Source: Oenanthe sinensis (Eukaryota; Streptophyta; Magnoliopsida; Apiales; Apiaceae). From it: 64,000 nucleotides of DNA. The stretch spans positions 40,304,836-40,368,835 of the forward strand of contig CM053801.1 of NCBI GenBank assembly GCA_028671895.1. Direction: 5' to 3'. Below are positions 1 through 10,182 of the stretch, in pieces; the stretch's first letter is position 1, and the number at the start of each line of letters is the position of its first letter. Under the pieces are notes generated by a model. The model saw only the letters and a list, made by a program, of their open reading frames with translations, searched no databases and was not told the origin of the DNA. The position numbers were made by a program, and so were the translations under genes.

Positions 1-336
1 AGTATTGTTAGAAATATAGAAGTTAAAATATCATTCTGAATCAACTGTTCAGCCTTAGATCACTTTGTAAGAACAGTTGATTTTATTTTTAATTTTGTAA
101 AACGCAACTAGTTTTAATAACCTATATTATTTGAGCAAATATATACACTAATGGAAAATCAATCCATCACTAATTTTTAAATATATTGTTCAATATTTAT
201 TTCAGTTGTTGTTCTTTTATATCCATTTCTTAAATTTCTCAAGAAAATACTAAAAACTTAAAGAGTTGTAGTATTTGTATTCAACCCCCCCCCCCCCCCT
301 TCTACAAATATATTGACATTGTTCTAGGGAATAAAA
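1..336 (+). repeat. 3' part of a copia LTR (Sirevirus-like), cut by the window edge
   Basis: AT-rich sequence ends in a C-rich run (about 286-299) followed by TTCTACAAATAT and a primer-binding site two bases downstream. The arrangement 'attcaaccccc..ctacaaa..' just before the PBS recurs in the other Sirevirus-like LTRs of the window, near 3835, 6840, 35235, 39950 and 41690. A TG start can be proposed at position 8, but the LTR more likely begins before the window, because sibling LTRs are about 1.1-1.2 kb. Confidence 0.65.
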
Positions 337-338
337 AT

Positions 339-350
339 TGGTATCAGAGC
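339..350 (+). other. Primer-binding site, initiator Met-tRNA
   Basis: TGGTATCAGAGC is the standard plant copia minus-strand primer site, complementary to the 3' end of initiator methionine tRNA. It lies directly downstream of the LTR end and 46 bases before the gag start, which fixes the element's plus orientation. Confidence 0.85.
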
Positions 351-395
351 AAGGCTTTCAGCATACATAAAGTTTAAGATCAAGAGCAAGTCAAT

Positions 396-893
396 ATGGG
401 CCAAAATGATTCAGGTGTAAAGATTCCAATGTTAGAAAATGATGAATACTTTGCATGGAAAGTAAAAATGCACATGTATCTACTCTCTCTTGACCCTTCC
501 TATGTTAACTGCATAGAGAAAGGTCTTCATGTTCTCATGAAGCTAGTCACATGTGTAAATCCTGATGGAACTCCTGCATTTGACAAACATGTTCCAAAAC
601 TCATCATTGAGTTCACAAAAGAGGATGAAAAGGAAATGCTCATGGAAAAAAAGGTCATGAATATTTTATTCAATGGTCTAGATAAAGATATGTTTGACAA
701 TGTAATAAACTGCACTTCATCAAAGAACTAAACTCCATGTGAAGGGACTAAACAAGTCAGGAAAAATAAGATGCAACTCTTGATTCAGAAATATGAATCT
801 TTTCATTTCAGGAGTGGTAAGTCCATCGATGATACCTATAGTAGGTTACAAAATCTTTTGAATGGACTAAAACTATATCATCAATTGAACATA
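396..893 (+). pseudogene. Truncated copia gag (UBN2-type), Sirevirus-like
   Basis: The reading frame starts at ATG 396 (MGQNDSGVKIPML) and carries the copia gag N-terminus: 'FAWKVKMHMYL', 'NILFNGLDKDMFDNVINCT' and, after a stop at 729-731 and a short gap, 'MQLLIQKYESFHFRSG'. Gag would form the particle that packages the element RNA. Two other gag copies in the window (38905-39860 minus, 41796 onward plus) align closely. The match ends abruptly near 893, where the sequence switches to the terminal bases of an LTR in the opposite orientation. No zinc knuckle or pol follows, so this is a 5' fragment only. Confidence 0.8.
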
Positions 894-3640
894 TTCCTAA
901 CAATCTCCCCCTATTTATGCTTTATAAATTTTAAGCAAAAATTAAGGTTTGATGATGTCAAAACTAAAGAATTAAATAATTAATCTAGAATAAAACAAAA
1001 TAAATTATTTACAAGGAAAAATAATTAATTCTCAATTGATCTTTTCAAAGGCTGGATTGTTCTTCAGAAATGATTTAAGCATATTCTCCTCAACAATAGA
1101 AAAAGCTTCACCAACATACTTCTTCATTTCTTCATTCTCACATTTAATTTGACAATAAGCTGCTTTTAGATCATTTGCACTGCATTCTTGTTCTTTTAAA
1201 TCTTTTAGCATCAGAACACTAACTTTCCCACTCATAGGTTGAAACCTAAAGTAATGATCCACACCTTCTTGAAATTTGATTTGCTTTTCTTCTAATGGCA
1301 TGTCTTGATCATTCCCTTCAGCATCAACATATTTTAAAGAAAATTTACCCATTTGTCTATTTGTCTATCTGTGCAGAGTCAACTTTCTGTCAATTTCTTT
1401 AAACCATTTAGGTGACAACCTCTTTGCTTCTATTCACTTCATTATAAATCTGCAATATAAATCTAATATACTGTAATTATTCAGTCTGTTTGAAGAAAAT
1501 AAAATTCGATTGACTAATCCATCTAATAACCCCTCCTTATAGAAAGTACACAAGCATTTCATTTTGCACTTTTTCTGTACCTCCCTGACCTCTTGACACC
1601 TTTCTTTCAAAAACATTATAGACAATTTGAGCAGATACCACTTTGTTTAAGTGTTTTTGTGTAATCTTCTCAAACTGCCTATCTGTCACAGATTGAGGAT
1701 CTCTGGTTAGAGTGGTAGTTGTATCAATATCAGACTCTTCAAAACCTCCAAGTCCTATCTTCTTCTTGGCTCCCAACTGAAGATTTGATTGACTACATTG
1801 CCAGTAGGTAGGTTCTTGAATTTCATCATAGTCTAATCTCTTTCTTTGCTTATCAGAGTCTGGCTTAGACCCTGATTTCCCATGTCCAGTCCCTGACTGG
1901 TGTGTTTGAGGTTTATCTAATACAGTCACTCCAGACTGCTTTTGTTGCACACCACCAAGTCCCCTAGGACCATGATAATCCTTATCATCATCATCATTAT
2001 CATCATCATCTTTTCTCCTTTTAACTCTCCTTGACTTGTCTTCACATTTGCAACTCTCATCCTTATTACTCATTCCATCCTTATTACTCTTTCTTGATGA
2101 TTCACCATCACCAACCTCCATTTTCTCCCCCTTTTTGACATCATCACTCTTTGTAACATCCAGAAGAATGTTCTCAAGAACAGAAGTAATGTTGACTTGA
2201 GCAGTGATGACTTGATCCACCTTGGCAGTAAGAGAGATGACAGAATCTTGAAGAGTTGTTTGTTTTGCCTTGAATTCAGCCAAGGAGTCCTTCACAATAA
2301 TATCCTTTGTTTGTTGAAGGGAGTACAAAGTCTTAAACTTTGTTTGGAGGAGAGCAGTAGTAGTATCCACATTTATCAGCTTAATTTGGATATGAGAAAT
2401 ATCCGTGACCATAGCAGCTAGTTAAACATGTACATAACTGAGGTCAACAACTACATCTTGCTCTTCTTCAACCAGAGAATCATCAGGCTTCTCTCCAGGA
2501 TAATAACCATGCTCCTACAAGAAAGACTTCTTCTGAAAAACCTTTAATCTCTTAGCTCTATGTATATCCAGAATGCAAGCAAAAGTATATTCATTATCAA
2601 TTCCCTTAGCCTGTGCTGTTTTCAAGGATTAAGGAAAGACTTGATCAAAGTAATTGAAAGATGGATTCACCTCCCCTTCATCTTCAGAAGTTGAACCATC
2701 AACAGTAGTAACATGCTCTACTTTTGTTGCAGGAGGTGTAGACTCTGATGGAGGTGTAGACTCTGATACTGCATAAGGGACTATAGACCCTGACTCCTCA
2801 ATAGAGTGATCAGGCTCTGTAGACTCTGGAAGCCTTGCCTGAATTGGCATGATAATAATAGGTTGACCTGACTTCATAGATGTAGTACCAGATTGAGTAT
2901 TTGATTCATCCACCAGAGTTTTCCTGACTCTATCTGCTCTTCTGGCTAGAGAATTAACCAAATGAAGTTGTGGCCTCTGTATAAAAGATTTCTGAGCTGC
3001 TCGAGCCTCATCCTTCTTGTCAATCTACAAGATTAAAGAAAATGAGTTTTCATCCATTCCCTGTTCCAACTCATTGGATCAACTCTTAGGAAAATTTTGA
3101 TCCCAATAAGTGAATTTAGGTGCATGATACTCTAATCTCTCAATCTCACAGTGGAGTTGGACACCCACTCTCTCAATCTCACTCAGGCTCTCTACAACCT
3201 TTTCTACCTCTCCTTTTTCCTGGAGTAATGCCAGCCTCTCAAAAATATGTTCACTCAATTTGGAAGGTGCACACAATAGTCCTACAGAAGGGAGGTTAAG
3301 AGAATGAGAAGATGTTTCAATACCTGAACCTACTTGATGGGGGGAACCCCTTCAAAAGTCTGAATGCTAGGGGTCTCCACCAAGAGGTGAACAAAAAACA
3401 GACTCTGGACCCTTACTAGCTTCTTCTTTTCTTTCAGAGTCATTTGCCTCCAGTATTCTAGTCTTAGGGACTACTATAGACTCTGACTGCTTCAGTATGT
3501 CTTCATTAGAAGCCAGAGTCTTAGTGTCATCATCTTAGACTGTTGGTGCATAAGACTCCCCCTCAAAGTGGATAGACTCTGTCAGAATTGATTGTAAAAT
3601 TTCTTCATGAGCATCCATCAGAGTCTGTCCTCCCATATTA
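894..3640 (-). pseudogene. Extra 3' ORF region of a reversed Sirevirus-like element
   Basis: On the minus strand this reads as the stretch between pol and the 3' LTR. It ends with a polypurine tract (complement of ATCTCCCCCTATTTA at about 905-919) and the first bases of an LTR (complement of CCTAACA). Open pieces are 3276-3079, 2961-2629, 2412-1537 (291 codons) and 1352-1032. The long piece has a coiled-coil-like N-terminal half, then a Lys/Arg-rich stretch and an acidic run (DDDDNDDDDKD). The last piece (MGKFSLKYVDAEG...) occupies the place of the conserved C-terminal module of the sibling ORF at 52227-52871. Stops and frameshifts separate the pieces. Such downstream ORFs are known in Sireviruses, sometimes called env-like; no signal peptide or membrane segment is visible here. 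Function unknown. Confidence 0.55.
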
Positions 3641-3739
3641 CTGGGGTTACTAAAAATTGTCTCATTTATTTACTTGCTAATTTTCTAGATCTTAAATGTT
3701 TATTCATAAAAAGAAAAAAAATAGTAAGCCAGCCTCCTA

Positions 3740-3866
3740 AACACTACAAGAACTCGAACCATTAACAAAAGCAATAATTTAATTATCCGCAAATTCTGAA
3801 AAGAATTTTAAATTATTGTGAGTATCGTATTCAACCCCCCTTCTACGATACTTCCAGGACCTAACA
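3740..3866 (+). repeat. 3' end fragment of a copia LTR
   Basis: The final roughly 80 bases, from CCGCAAAT through 'gtattcaacccccc' and 'tctacgata' to CTAACA, match the end of the solo LTR at 5355-6874. No PBS follows, so this is a 3' or solo LTR remnant. Its left end cannot be placed. It abuts a gypsy gag fragment and supplies the last codons of that gag's reading frame. Confidence 0.55.
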
Positions 3867-4600
3867 TCTCTCATCTGTTCCCATGAGCTTATTGACTCGG
3901 TAGGTAACCTCTTGAACCATTGATATGCATTACCAATGAGGGTGGCTGCTAAAAGCCTACATCTTGCAGGTTTCACCACCTGATATACCTCCATTTCAGT
4001 ATTGAATCGACTAATATACTTCATTGGATCGTAACCTCCATCAAACTTGAGGTTACTCGTCATTCTATATGATGCCGGAAGAGGTGTCTACCTTACTACC
4101 TTGGTAAATAGAGGTGTCATGGTCAAACTTGGCTGAGCTTTTTTCTCTGCCCTTAATTTATCCAGGGCTTTCTTGAGTTCCTCGACTTTCACTTTTTCAG
4201 ATTCCTCACAAGTGGAACCTCCTCATCTGATGTCAGGAACCTTCAGCTTTCGAGCTTGTTAGGAGCTGTCTCCTTGATCATTTTCATCAACCTAGGGTAC
4301 CTTATTTGATTGTGATTGTTTCTCAACATTGTGGTCCTTGGGAGGTTTTCCCCCCTTCTTTTGGCACTTGAGAGCTCCTAACATGGACCTTCCTTGCTGC
4401 TCCTTTTTAGTATCTTTATCCCCCTTATTTGTCACCTTACGGCAGAGGTCCTGGTCACTTAATTTGTTCCCCAACCTATCAAACACACTGATAGTGAGGC
4501 TAGCAGAATGAGCAGGTTCCTACCCTTCCTTCTCAACTAACTTTTCTACCCGGAACCTCCCTGTAGCACCTTCACTTCCTGGTTCCTATCAGCCATGTCA
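3867..4600 (-). pseudogene. Ty3/gypsy gag fragment
   Basis: On the minus strand, ATG 4063 opens MTSNLKFDGGYDPMKYISRF, followed by 'EVYQVVKPARCRLLAATL', 'AYQWFKRLP' and 'SISSWEQM'. That spacing of DP..Y, RC, TL.G.A..WF and SW is the retrotransposon gag domain of Ty3/gypsy elements. Upstream on the same strand, 4486-4292 is open (MFDRLGNKLSDQD...) and looks like a Lys-rich gag N-terminus. Several stops lie between the two. The frame runs on into the copia LTR at 3866, which truncated it. No gypsy pol is nearby. Confidence 0.65.
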
Positions 4601-5349
4601 TTTTTAAAATTAAATTTTTACTATTTATGTTGCAATGTTTTTAAATTTTTAATATGAATTTAAAAAACTGATTAAAAATCATATTCGGATCCGGATATTA
4701 TCCATTTCGGATAGTATCCGTCGGATCCGGATTCAGATATTAACCTTAAAAAAAATTCGGATACAGATACGTATTTTCGAATTCGGATTCAGATACAGAT
4801 ACAAACATATTCATATCTGAATTATCCATTTGTCAGCCCTACATGTGCATAAAAAATGATACATAAAAAATGAGGTGAAGACTAATAAATACACCTTAAC
4901 AATAAATGAGCATTGTAACATTCACATATTAAAAAATAAAAAACACACCATACTAATATCACGAGTTACCTGCATTTAACAATGGAATAACCCGAGATAA
5001 GGTGAACAAAATGGTGACAAACCGGACACCTCTTCCACTTCCTCCTCTCATTAGATTTAGGCTCATAGGTTTGAGATCCAATCTGTCATGTAATTGGGCT
5101 CTTGAAGAGGTTCCATAGCAGGTTAAGGAGAATTATAAAGGTTTCACTCTACTAGAATGACTCATGAAGGCTATTGAGAGAGTCCAGAGGGTGAGGAGTC
5201 ATCCAAGGACGAGGAAAAATAAGTTCATAGGTTATATCGTAAAAAATCATAAAGTTTTTTGAGTTTTTTTGGATAATACCTCAATAAAATATATTTTATA
5301 AAGTTGTATAAATTTTTTATATTTTAAAATTAAATTAATACATATATCA
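4601..5349. other. Non-coding; contains degenerate GGATCCGGATA-type repeats
   Basis: No gene is seen. Between about 4683 and 4815 the sequence is built from imperfect copies of a short unit (CGGATCCGGATA, CGGATAGTATCCG, CGGATACAGATACG, CGGATTCAGATACAG), with internal palindromes such as GGATCC. The remainder is plain AT-rich DNA. Confidence 0.5.
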
Positions 5350-5354
5350 ATTTC

Positions 5355-6874
5355 TGTAAAGCATAATGTAACGTAACGTAACATGTAACCGAGGAAACTA
5401 ACTCAACACTGATGGTCGGTAACTTATATTAAAATGAAGCACGGAATCGACTGTGAATCGTTTACAAGTTGAATACAAAAGACCAAATCATTAGATGAAG
5501 CTTTGAAGACATTGAAGATCACTGAAAGAAGTTCATTAACATGTTCAAGCCTCAGTGAAGAATAAAGATATAGTGTTTCAGAGGTTCAGAAGATGTCAGA
5601 GGTTTTACAACAGAGAAGTCAAGGGATTCCAGTGAATTACAGAAGCACTTCTTAACAGCTAGAGAAACAGGGCCAATTGAATAGTCAAGAAGATGTGAAG
5701 ATCAAGTTCGTGTTAGTCGTTTATGAACCAGACCAATTGCACTAAATGTTAGCACAAAAGGAATTGAGAACCGCATCTATGTTAGAAAAGAATTGGCTGT
5801 ATAATCGTTGTGTGCTAAAGCTCAGAGAAAATCAAGTTCAAGTAGTAAAGGTAATTTTATTAACTTTGTTGCAGTGAAAGAAAATATTGCAGAGCTTTGA
5901 ATCGTTGGAAAAATGGCTAAGGTGAACTACCGTTTAGCTGTTTGACTGTTTTGTCTTATTTACCGACGGTTGGGTCTCCTGTTTGGCTATTTCGTCTTAT
6001 TTACCGACGGTTAGCAAATCACTCGACGATTACCATTTTGGATGTATTATTAATTCCATTTCACTCGATGGTTATGGTTTTAATAATTCATTTGAGTCGA
6101 TAGTTATAACTGATAGTTGGGTTTGACTGTTTCGTCCATTTCACTCGACAGTTACAGCATCTCGATAGTTAAGGGACTCAAATAAATATCCAGATTATTT
6201 ATTCCATCGACGGTTAAGTCATTCGATAGTTATGGCACTTCGATAGTTGAGGGTTTAAGATTGTTTAATCTACAACCAGCCACAGCATGACACATATCAT
6301 TGATATCCTTGAGAAGAATTGTTTTAAGTGATTATTTCAGTCTCGACGGTTATCAACAGACTCACCGATGGTTATAAATTAAATGTCTCGACGGTTGTTA
6401 AATCAAGAAGTGAGAAGCAATCTATTTACTTGGTTCTCAGAAGGCCACGTAGAAGATTGAAAAAGCCTACACAATAAAGCAGCAAAGCTAAGCCTTTGTG
6501 ATTCATTCATTATTTTTCATTCAGTTACAGATAGAAAAAATACAGAGCAAAGAAGAGAGACACAGAGAAGCCATTAACGTTGTTTGAGCTAGTGTCATAT
6601 TTATTGTTCGTATTGATTGTTATTGTTGTACTGTAACTGTACTAGTGAATCAGTTGAAGCTAATCTACGGATTAGATTTGTGTAGCACCTTCGTGGTTTA
6701 TATTAATAAAACGATATATTCCCCGAACGAACTGTTGTTATGTTATTGCTCACCAACTGTTTGATTATATAACTGTTCGAACTGTATAAAGTCCATAAAG
6801 AACCATTCCGCAAATATTTAATAAATTGGACAATATCGTATTCAACCCCCCTTCTACGATATTTGGGACTAACA
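5355..6874 (+). mobile_element. Solo LTR of a copia-type element with 5-bp target duplication
   Basis: The 1520-bp unit starts TGTAAAGC and ends GGACTAACA. It is flanked on both sides by ATTTC (5350-5354 and 6875-6879), a perfect 5-bp target site duplication. No PBS, gag or pol is attached, so the element was reduced to one LTR by LTR-LTR recombination. Its last 40 bases (tattcaacccccc..tctacgata) match the other LTR ends in the window. The centre, about 5960-6400, holds some 14 copies of a 10-mer YCGAYRGTTR, all in the same orientation. Strand is inferred from the C-rich 3' end. Confidence 0.88.
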
Positions 6875-6879
6875 ATTTC

Positions 6880-7424
6880 AAATATAATTGTTAATATAAT
6901 AATTAAAAGAGTCGTAAAAAATAAACTGATAGATAAGAAGAATAAATTTAACTCTTTCCTTTTAAATTACATGAATATTATATACAATAATAATAGTAAT
7001 AATTTTCAAATTTTTCCCTAACTAAATTTTTATTATAATTTTATATTATATATTTATGTTACACGTTCATAGACTTATTTGTCTTTGTTGGTTTATTTTT
7101 TTAATTTGTTTTTCAGATTCAATTGGATGGATTATTGCATGTAGATGGAAGATGAATGGAAGCATGATTTTGATGTACAACATTTGTGATTTGTAACTTA
7201 TTCTCTAAAATGTGTTATCTTTCTTATACGATAGTGTTATTGTCTAAATTCATTTCAAATACACCGAGAGAAAGGATTACGATAACACGCCCCTCCCTGG
7301 TCGGAGAGCCTTCAGAACAAGGAGGCGACGACCTTTAAAAATCACTAGTGAAAAAAGTCGCGTTTCGCGGTGACCTTAAAATAAATTTTAAATTTATAAA
7401 AATTATTTTTGATATTGAAAATAT
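6880..7424. other. No gene seen; possible CACTA-like terminus near 7349
   Basis: AT-rich spacer. Near 7349 the motif CACTAGTGAAAAAAGTCGCG is followed by a GC-rich stem-like stretch (GTCGCGTTTCGCGGTGAC), which resembles the end of a plant CACTA transposon. No matching opposite end was found, so this is only a candidate. Confidence 0.3.
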
Positions 7425-7499
7425 TTAATAGTAATTAAAATATAATTTAAAAAAATAGTAATCAAAACATAAGAAGTCAAGCGAAATGTGTAAAAAATT

Positions 7500-8476
7500 T
7501 ACCTTTAGATCTTCACACCAATTTGCTTCCACTAATTCTTTAATTGTCATCTTGTTAATAAATACTTTCTCTTCCGGTGTCATTCTTGGAAGGGAGTTTT
7601 GAGTGATCTTCAATTTAGTAGAGAGGTTAGCAAATCTCTCTCTTAATGATGCTACATCAGGTGTTTCCAAATTTACATATATTTTTCTATTATTTGTCGT
7701 GGAAAAGTCAACTACACCTATATTGGTCAATTGGTATATTTAAATAAATTAGAACATAAATTAAATAATTAATAAAATTATTACGAACATTAAGCAAAAA
7801 TAATAACAAATATTAAAAATAACATTATGTATTTTTAATTTTTCAATTACAAATTATAAGAACATGTTAATAAGATTATTATCTTTGAACTTTTTAAGTC
7901 ATGCAGATATAACGATCAAGGTTCATCATCTTCCTTGTATAGATTTTGATCAAATGATTAAACAAATTTTTCTCATAAAATTACATTACTGGTGATTGAA
8001 CTGCATATGATAAAATTTGATATAACAAAATTATATTAAACCAAAATAGTAGTATTAAATTTATAAATATTATAAAATCAAATAATAATTTCAAAATATA
8101 TATGTGTGTTATAATTCACAACTTACTGATTTGTTATGATTCTAAGATCTCTTTTTTCCATCTGCCACTAACAATATCAATGTCACCAATGTAGGTCAAG
8201 CAGCCCACGACATCTAGATAAGTATTAGCAATATTATGTAAATATTAAAGAATGTAATTTAAAATTATATATGTGTGTATGACATATAATATCTTATTTT
8301 AGCAAAATATCTGATAGTATATTAGTGTCATTAACACGTGCTTTAATTATATCGGGATATATGAACTCAAATTCATGTAGTGGTATGTTGATAATTCTTT
8401 CTTCCAACATTTTTGGGGTCGTACGTAGAAACATTAAACTCATATGATAGTGACCTATATCGGTCGGTACTTGCAA
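7500..8476 (-). pseudogene. Decayed RPA1-like (replication protein A large subunit-like, DUF223) gene
   Basis: Three separated coding pieces lie in order on the minus strand. The first, 8476-8294, reads '..GHYHMSLMFLRTT', 'IINIPLHEFEFIYPDII' and 'RVNDTNILSDI'. The second, about 8209-8128, continues DVVGCLTYIGDIDIVSGRWK and then loses frame at a run of A; the alternative frame gives KRDLRIITNQ. The third, about 7730-7500, has 'KIYVNLETPDV' and 'FINKMTIKELVEANW' and ends at a plausible GT donor. These match the OB-fold/DUF223 family of plant RPA1-like single-strand DNA-binding proteins, often carried by transposons. Missing exons and the frameshift argue for a pseudogene. Confidence 0.6.
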
Positions 8477-8479
8477 TTA

Positions 8480-9791
8480 CTTTTAAGTTTTTACTGCTAT
8501 ATAAAGACTCTTCTTCCAAAATATGTTTGAATAAAAAAAGTAAATGTTTTTGAATCGTTGCATGGATAAGATTTTTCTATCATAAATTAAAGCATCAAAA
8601 AGTTAGTACGAATGCATAATTGTAATAAATTAATAAATAACAAAAATTTATTAACATTCTCATCAATTAAAATCATGTCAAGACTAAATTAATCGCATAT
8701 TTATGTATTGATTGCCTCCCACATCCTGCATACTCTAACTCTTATCATCCAATCATCTCTATTGTTATTCAAAGCATTCAAGAGAGTGTAATCCACGATG
8801 TATTAGACGTTGAATGTAAATAGCTCTGTGATAAATTTATTGTGATTTATTTTTTGATGCTTGATCTTTAATTTGTATAAGTGGTAGTCTATTATTTTTT
8901 AGATGGAAACACATTCAATTTAAATAAAAGAATAAAATTAACTTTTTTTTATTATAAATACTGTCTTTTAAAAAAATCAAAATAGTTTTGATTTCTAATA
9001 ATTTAATGCCTATTCTAATAATTTACTTGATTTGAGGAGAAATTTAGGAGAATATAACGTAACTTAGATTTTTTTATTTATAATTTGGAGAAAGTTTAGG
9101 AGACTATAAAGTAACTTAGATTTTTTTTTATAATTCTTAATATTTACTAATTCAAAAATCCGAGAAAATTAGAAAAATATATTGGAACGATTTGGGAGCG
9201 CCACCAAACCGGCTCCGTCTTCTCCTATATATATATATATATATATATACTAATACGATAAGTATTAAATTCTAATGATTAAAAGGCTTCTCCTTACTGA
9301 GCCACTCTCTCGTCAAATATATTTTTCGCCAATAAGTCACTTTATCGGATGTTTTTTAGATGTCCCATAAAATTATTTTTATTAAAGAATAAATCAACTA
9401 ATATTTAGTAAATTTTATTTTTATAAGACTTACAATTAAAATATTTTAATATTTACTAATTAGACTTTTAATTAGGGATAAGTAATAATTGAAATCCTAC
9501 TTAAAACGTAAGTATTAATTTTATTAGACTTTCAATTAGTATAAGTTAATATTTTTTTATAAGACTCCCAATTAGAAGAAAATCCTAATTAGAAGGTAAG
9601 TATTAATTTTGTTAGACTTTTAATTAGAATAAGTTAATATTTTCTTATAAGAGTTTCAATTAGAAGACAAATAGTTATTAGACTCTTATTAGAAGACAAA
9701 TATGAATTTATATAAAAAATTTAATACATAAATTCTAGAAAAAATAGAAAAATACTTCCGAGCGATTTGAGAGCATAGGGGGATTCTCCTT

Positions 9792-9845
<54 letters not shown>
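8480..9845. repeat. AT-rich degenerate repeats and TA microsatellites
   Basis: No gene. A motif of about 60 bp, 'aggagaatataacgtaactt', is duplicated at about 9038-9125. A degenerate unit, 'attagacttttaattagaataagtt', recurs four to five times between about 9440 and 9715. Two related stretches (CGATTTGGGAGCGCC near 9190, CGATTTGAGAGCATA near 9763) each precede a (TA)n run, at 9223-9249 and 9796-9842. They look like paired ends of one non-autonomous element, but terminal sequences could not be fixed. Confidence 0.45.
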
Positions 9846-9847
<2 letters not shown>

Positions 9848-10182
9848 AAGGATAAAGGAAGGATTAATTCTCTTATTTATAACAATTAATACATTATTCA
9901 TGTATTACAAAATTTATATAATTGGTTCGTCATCCAACTATCAGCAAGAGAATGCAACCTAATGTAGTGGTCCCCATTTGACCTATTTTAAACTAAAAAT
10001 TCCTCGTTCTGTATCGAAGAATATTGATATAAGTTTATCTCTTTTATTCAATCATAATCAATTGTCTTATCATTCTCTACTTAAGAGAATATATATTTAA
10101 TATTACAATATCATTATTAATGGTAAATACCTAAAACGATAATATAAATATATGTAATTATTATTTTTCCTAATACCTTCCC
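9846..10182 (-). repeat. Probable 3' LTR of the Ale-like copia element
   Basis: This stretch lies directly after the pol C-terminus (minus strand). The purine-rich tract (complement of CCTTCCCTCAAGTTGGAGC, 10178-10196) is the usual Ale-type polypurine tract just before the 3' LTR. The LTR would begin TATTAGG, that is TG mutated to TA. The left end is uncertain because it runs into a TA microsatellite. Confidence 0.45.

Noticed and set aside
286..299. Run of C before the PBS, and the poly-C/poly-A run at about 23224-23246
   Set aside because: The first is an expanded form of the C-rich LTR end seen in sibling LTRs; the second looks like slippage or an assembly homopolymer.
3743..3760. CACTACAAGAA motif suggestive of a CACTA terminus
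   Set aside because: It lies next to an LTR 3' end fragment with no matching inverted end; likely chance.
9796..9842. Long (TA)n run, also at 9223-9249 and 50239-50261
   Set aside because: Simple microsatellites; no evidence of an origin or other function.
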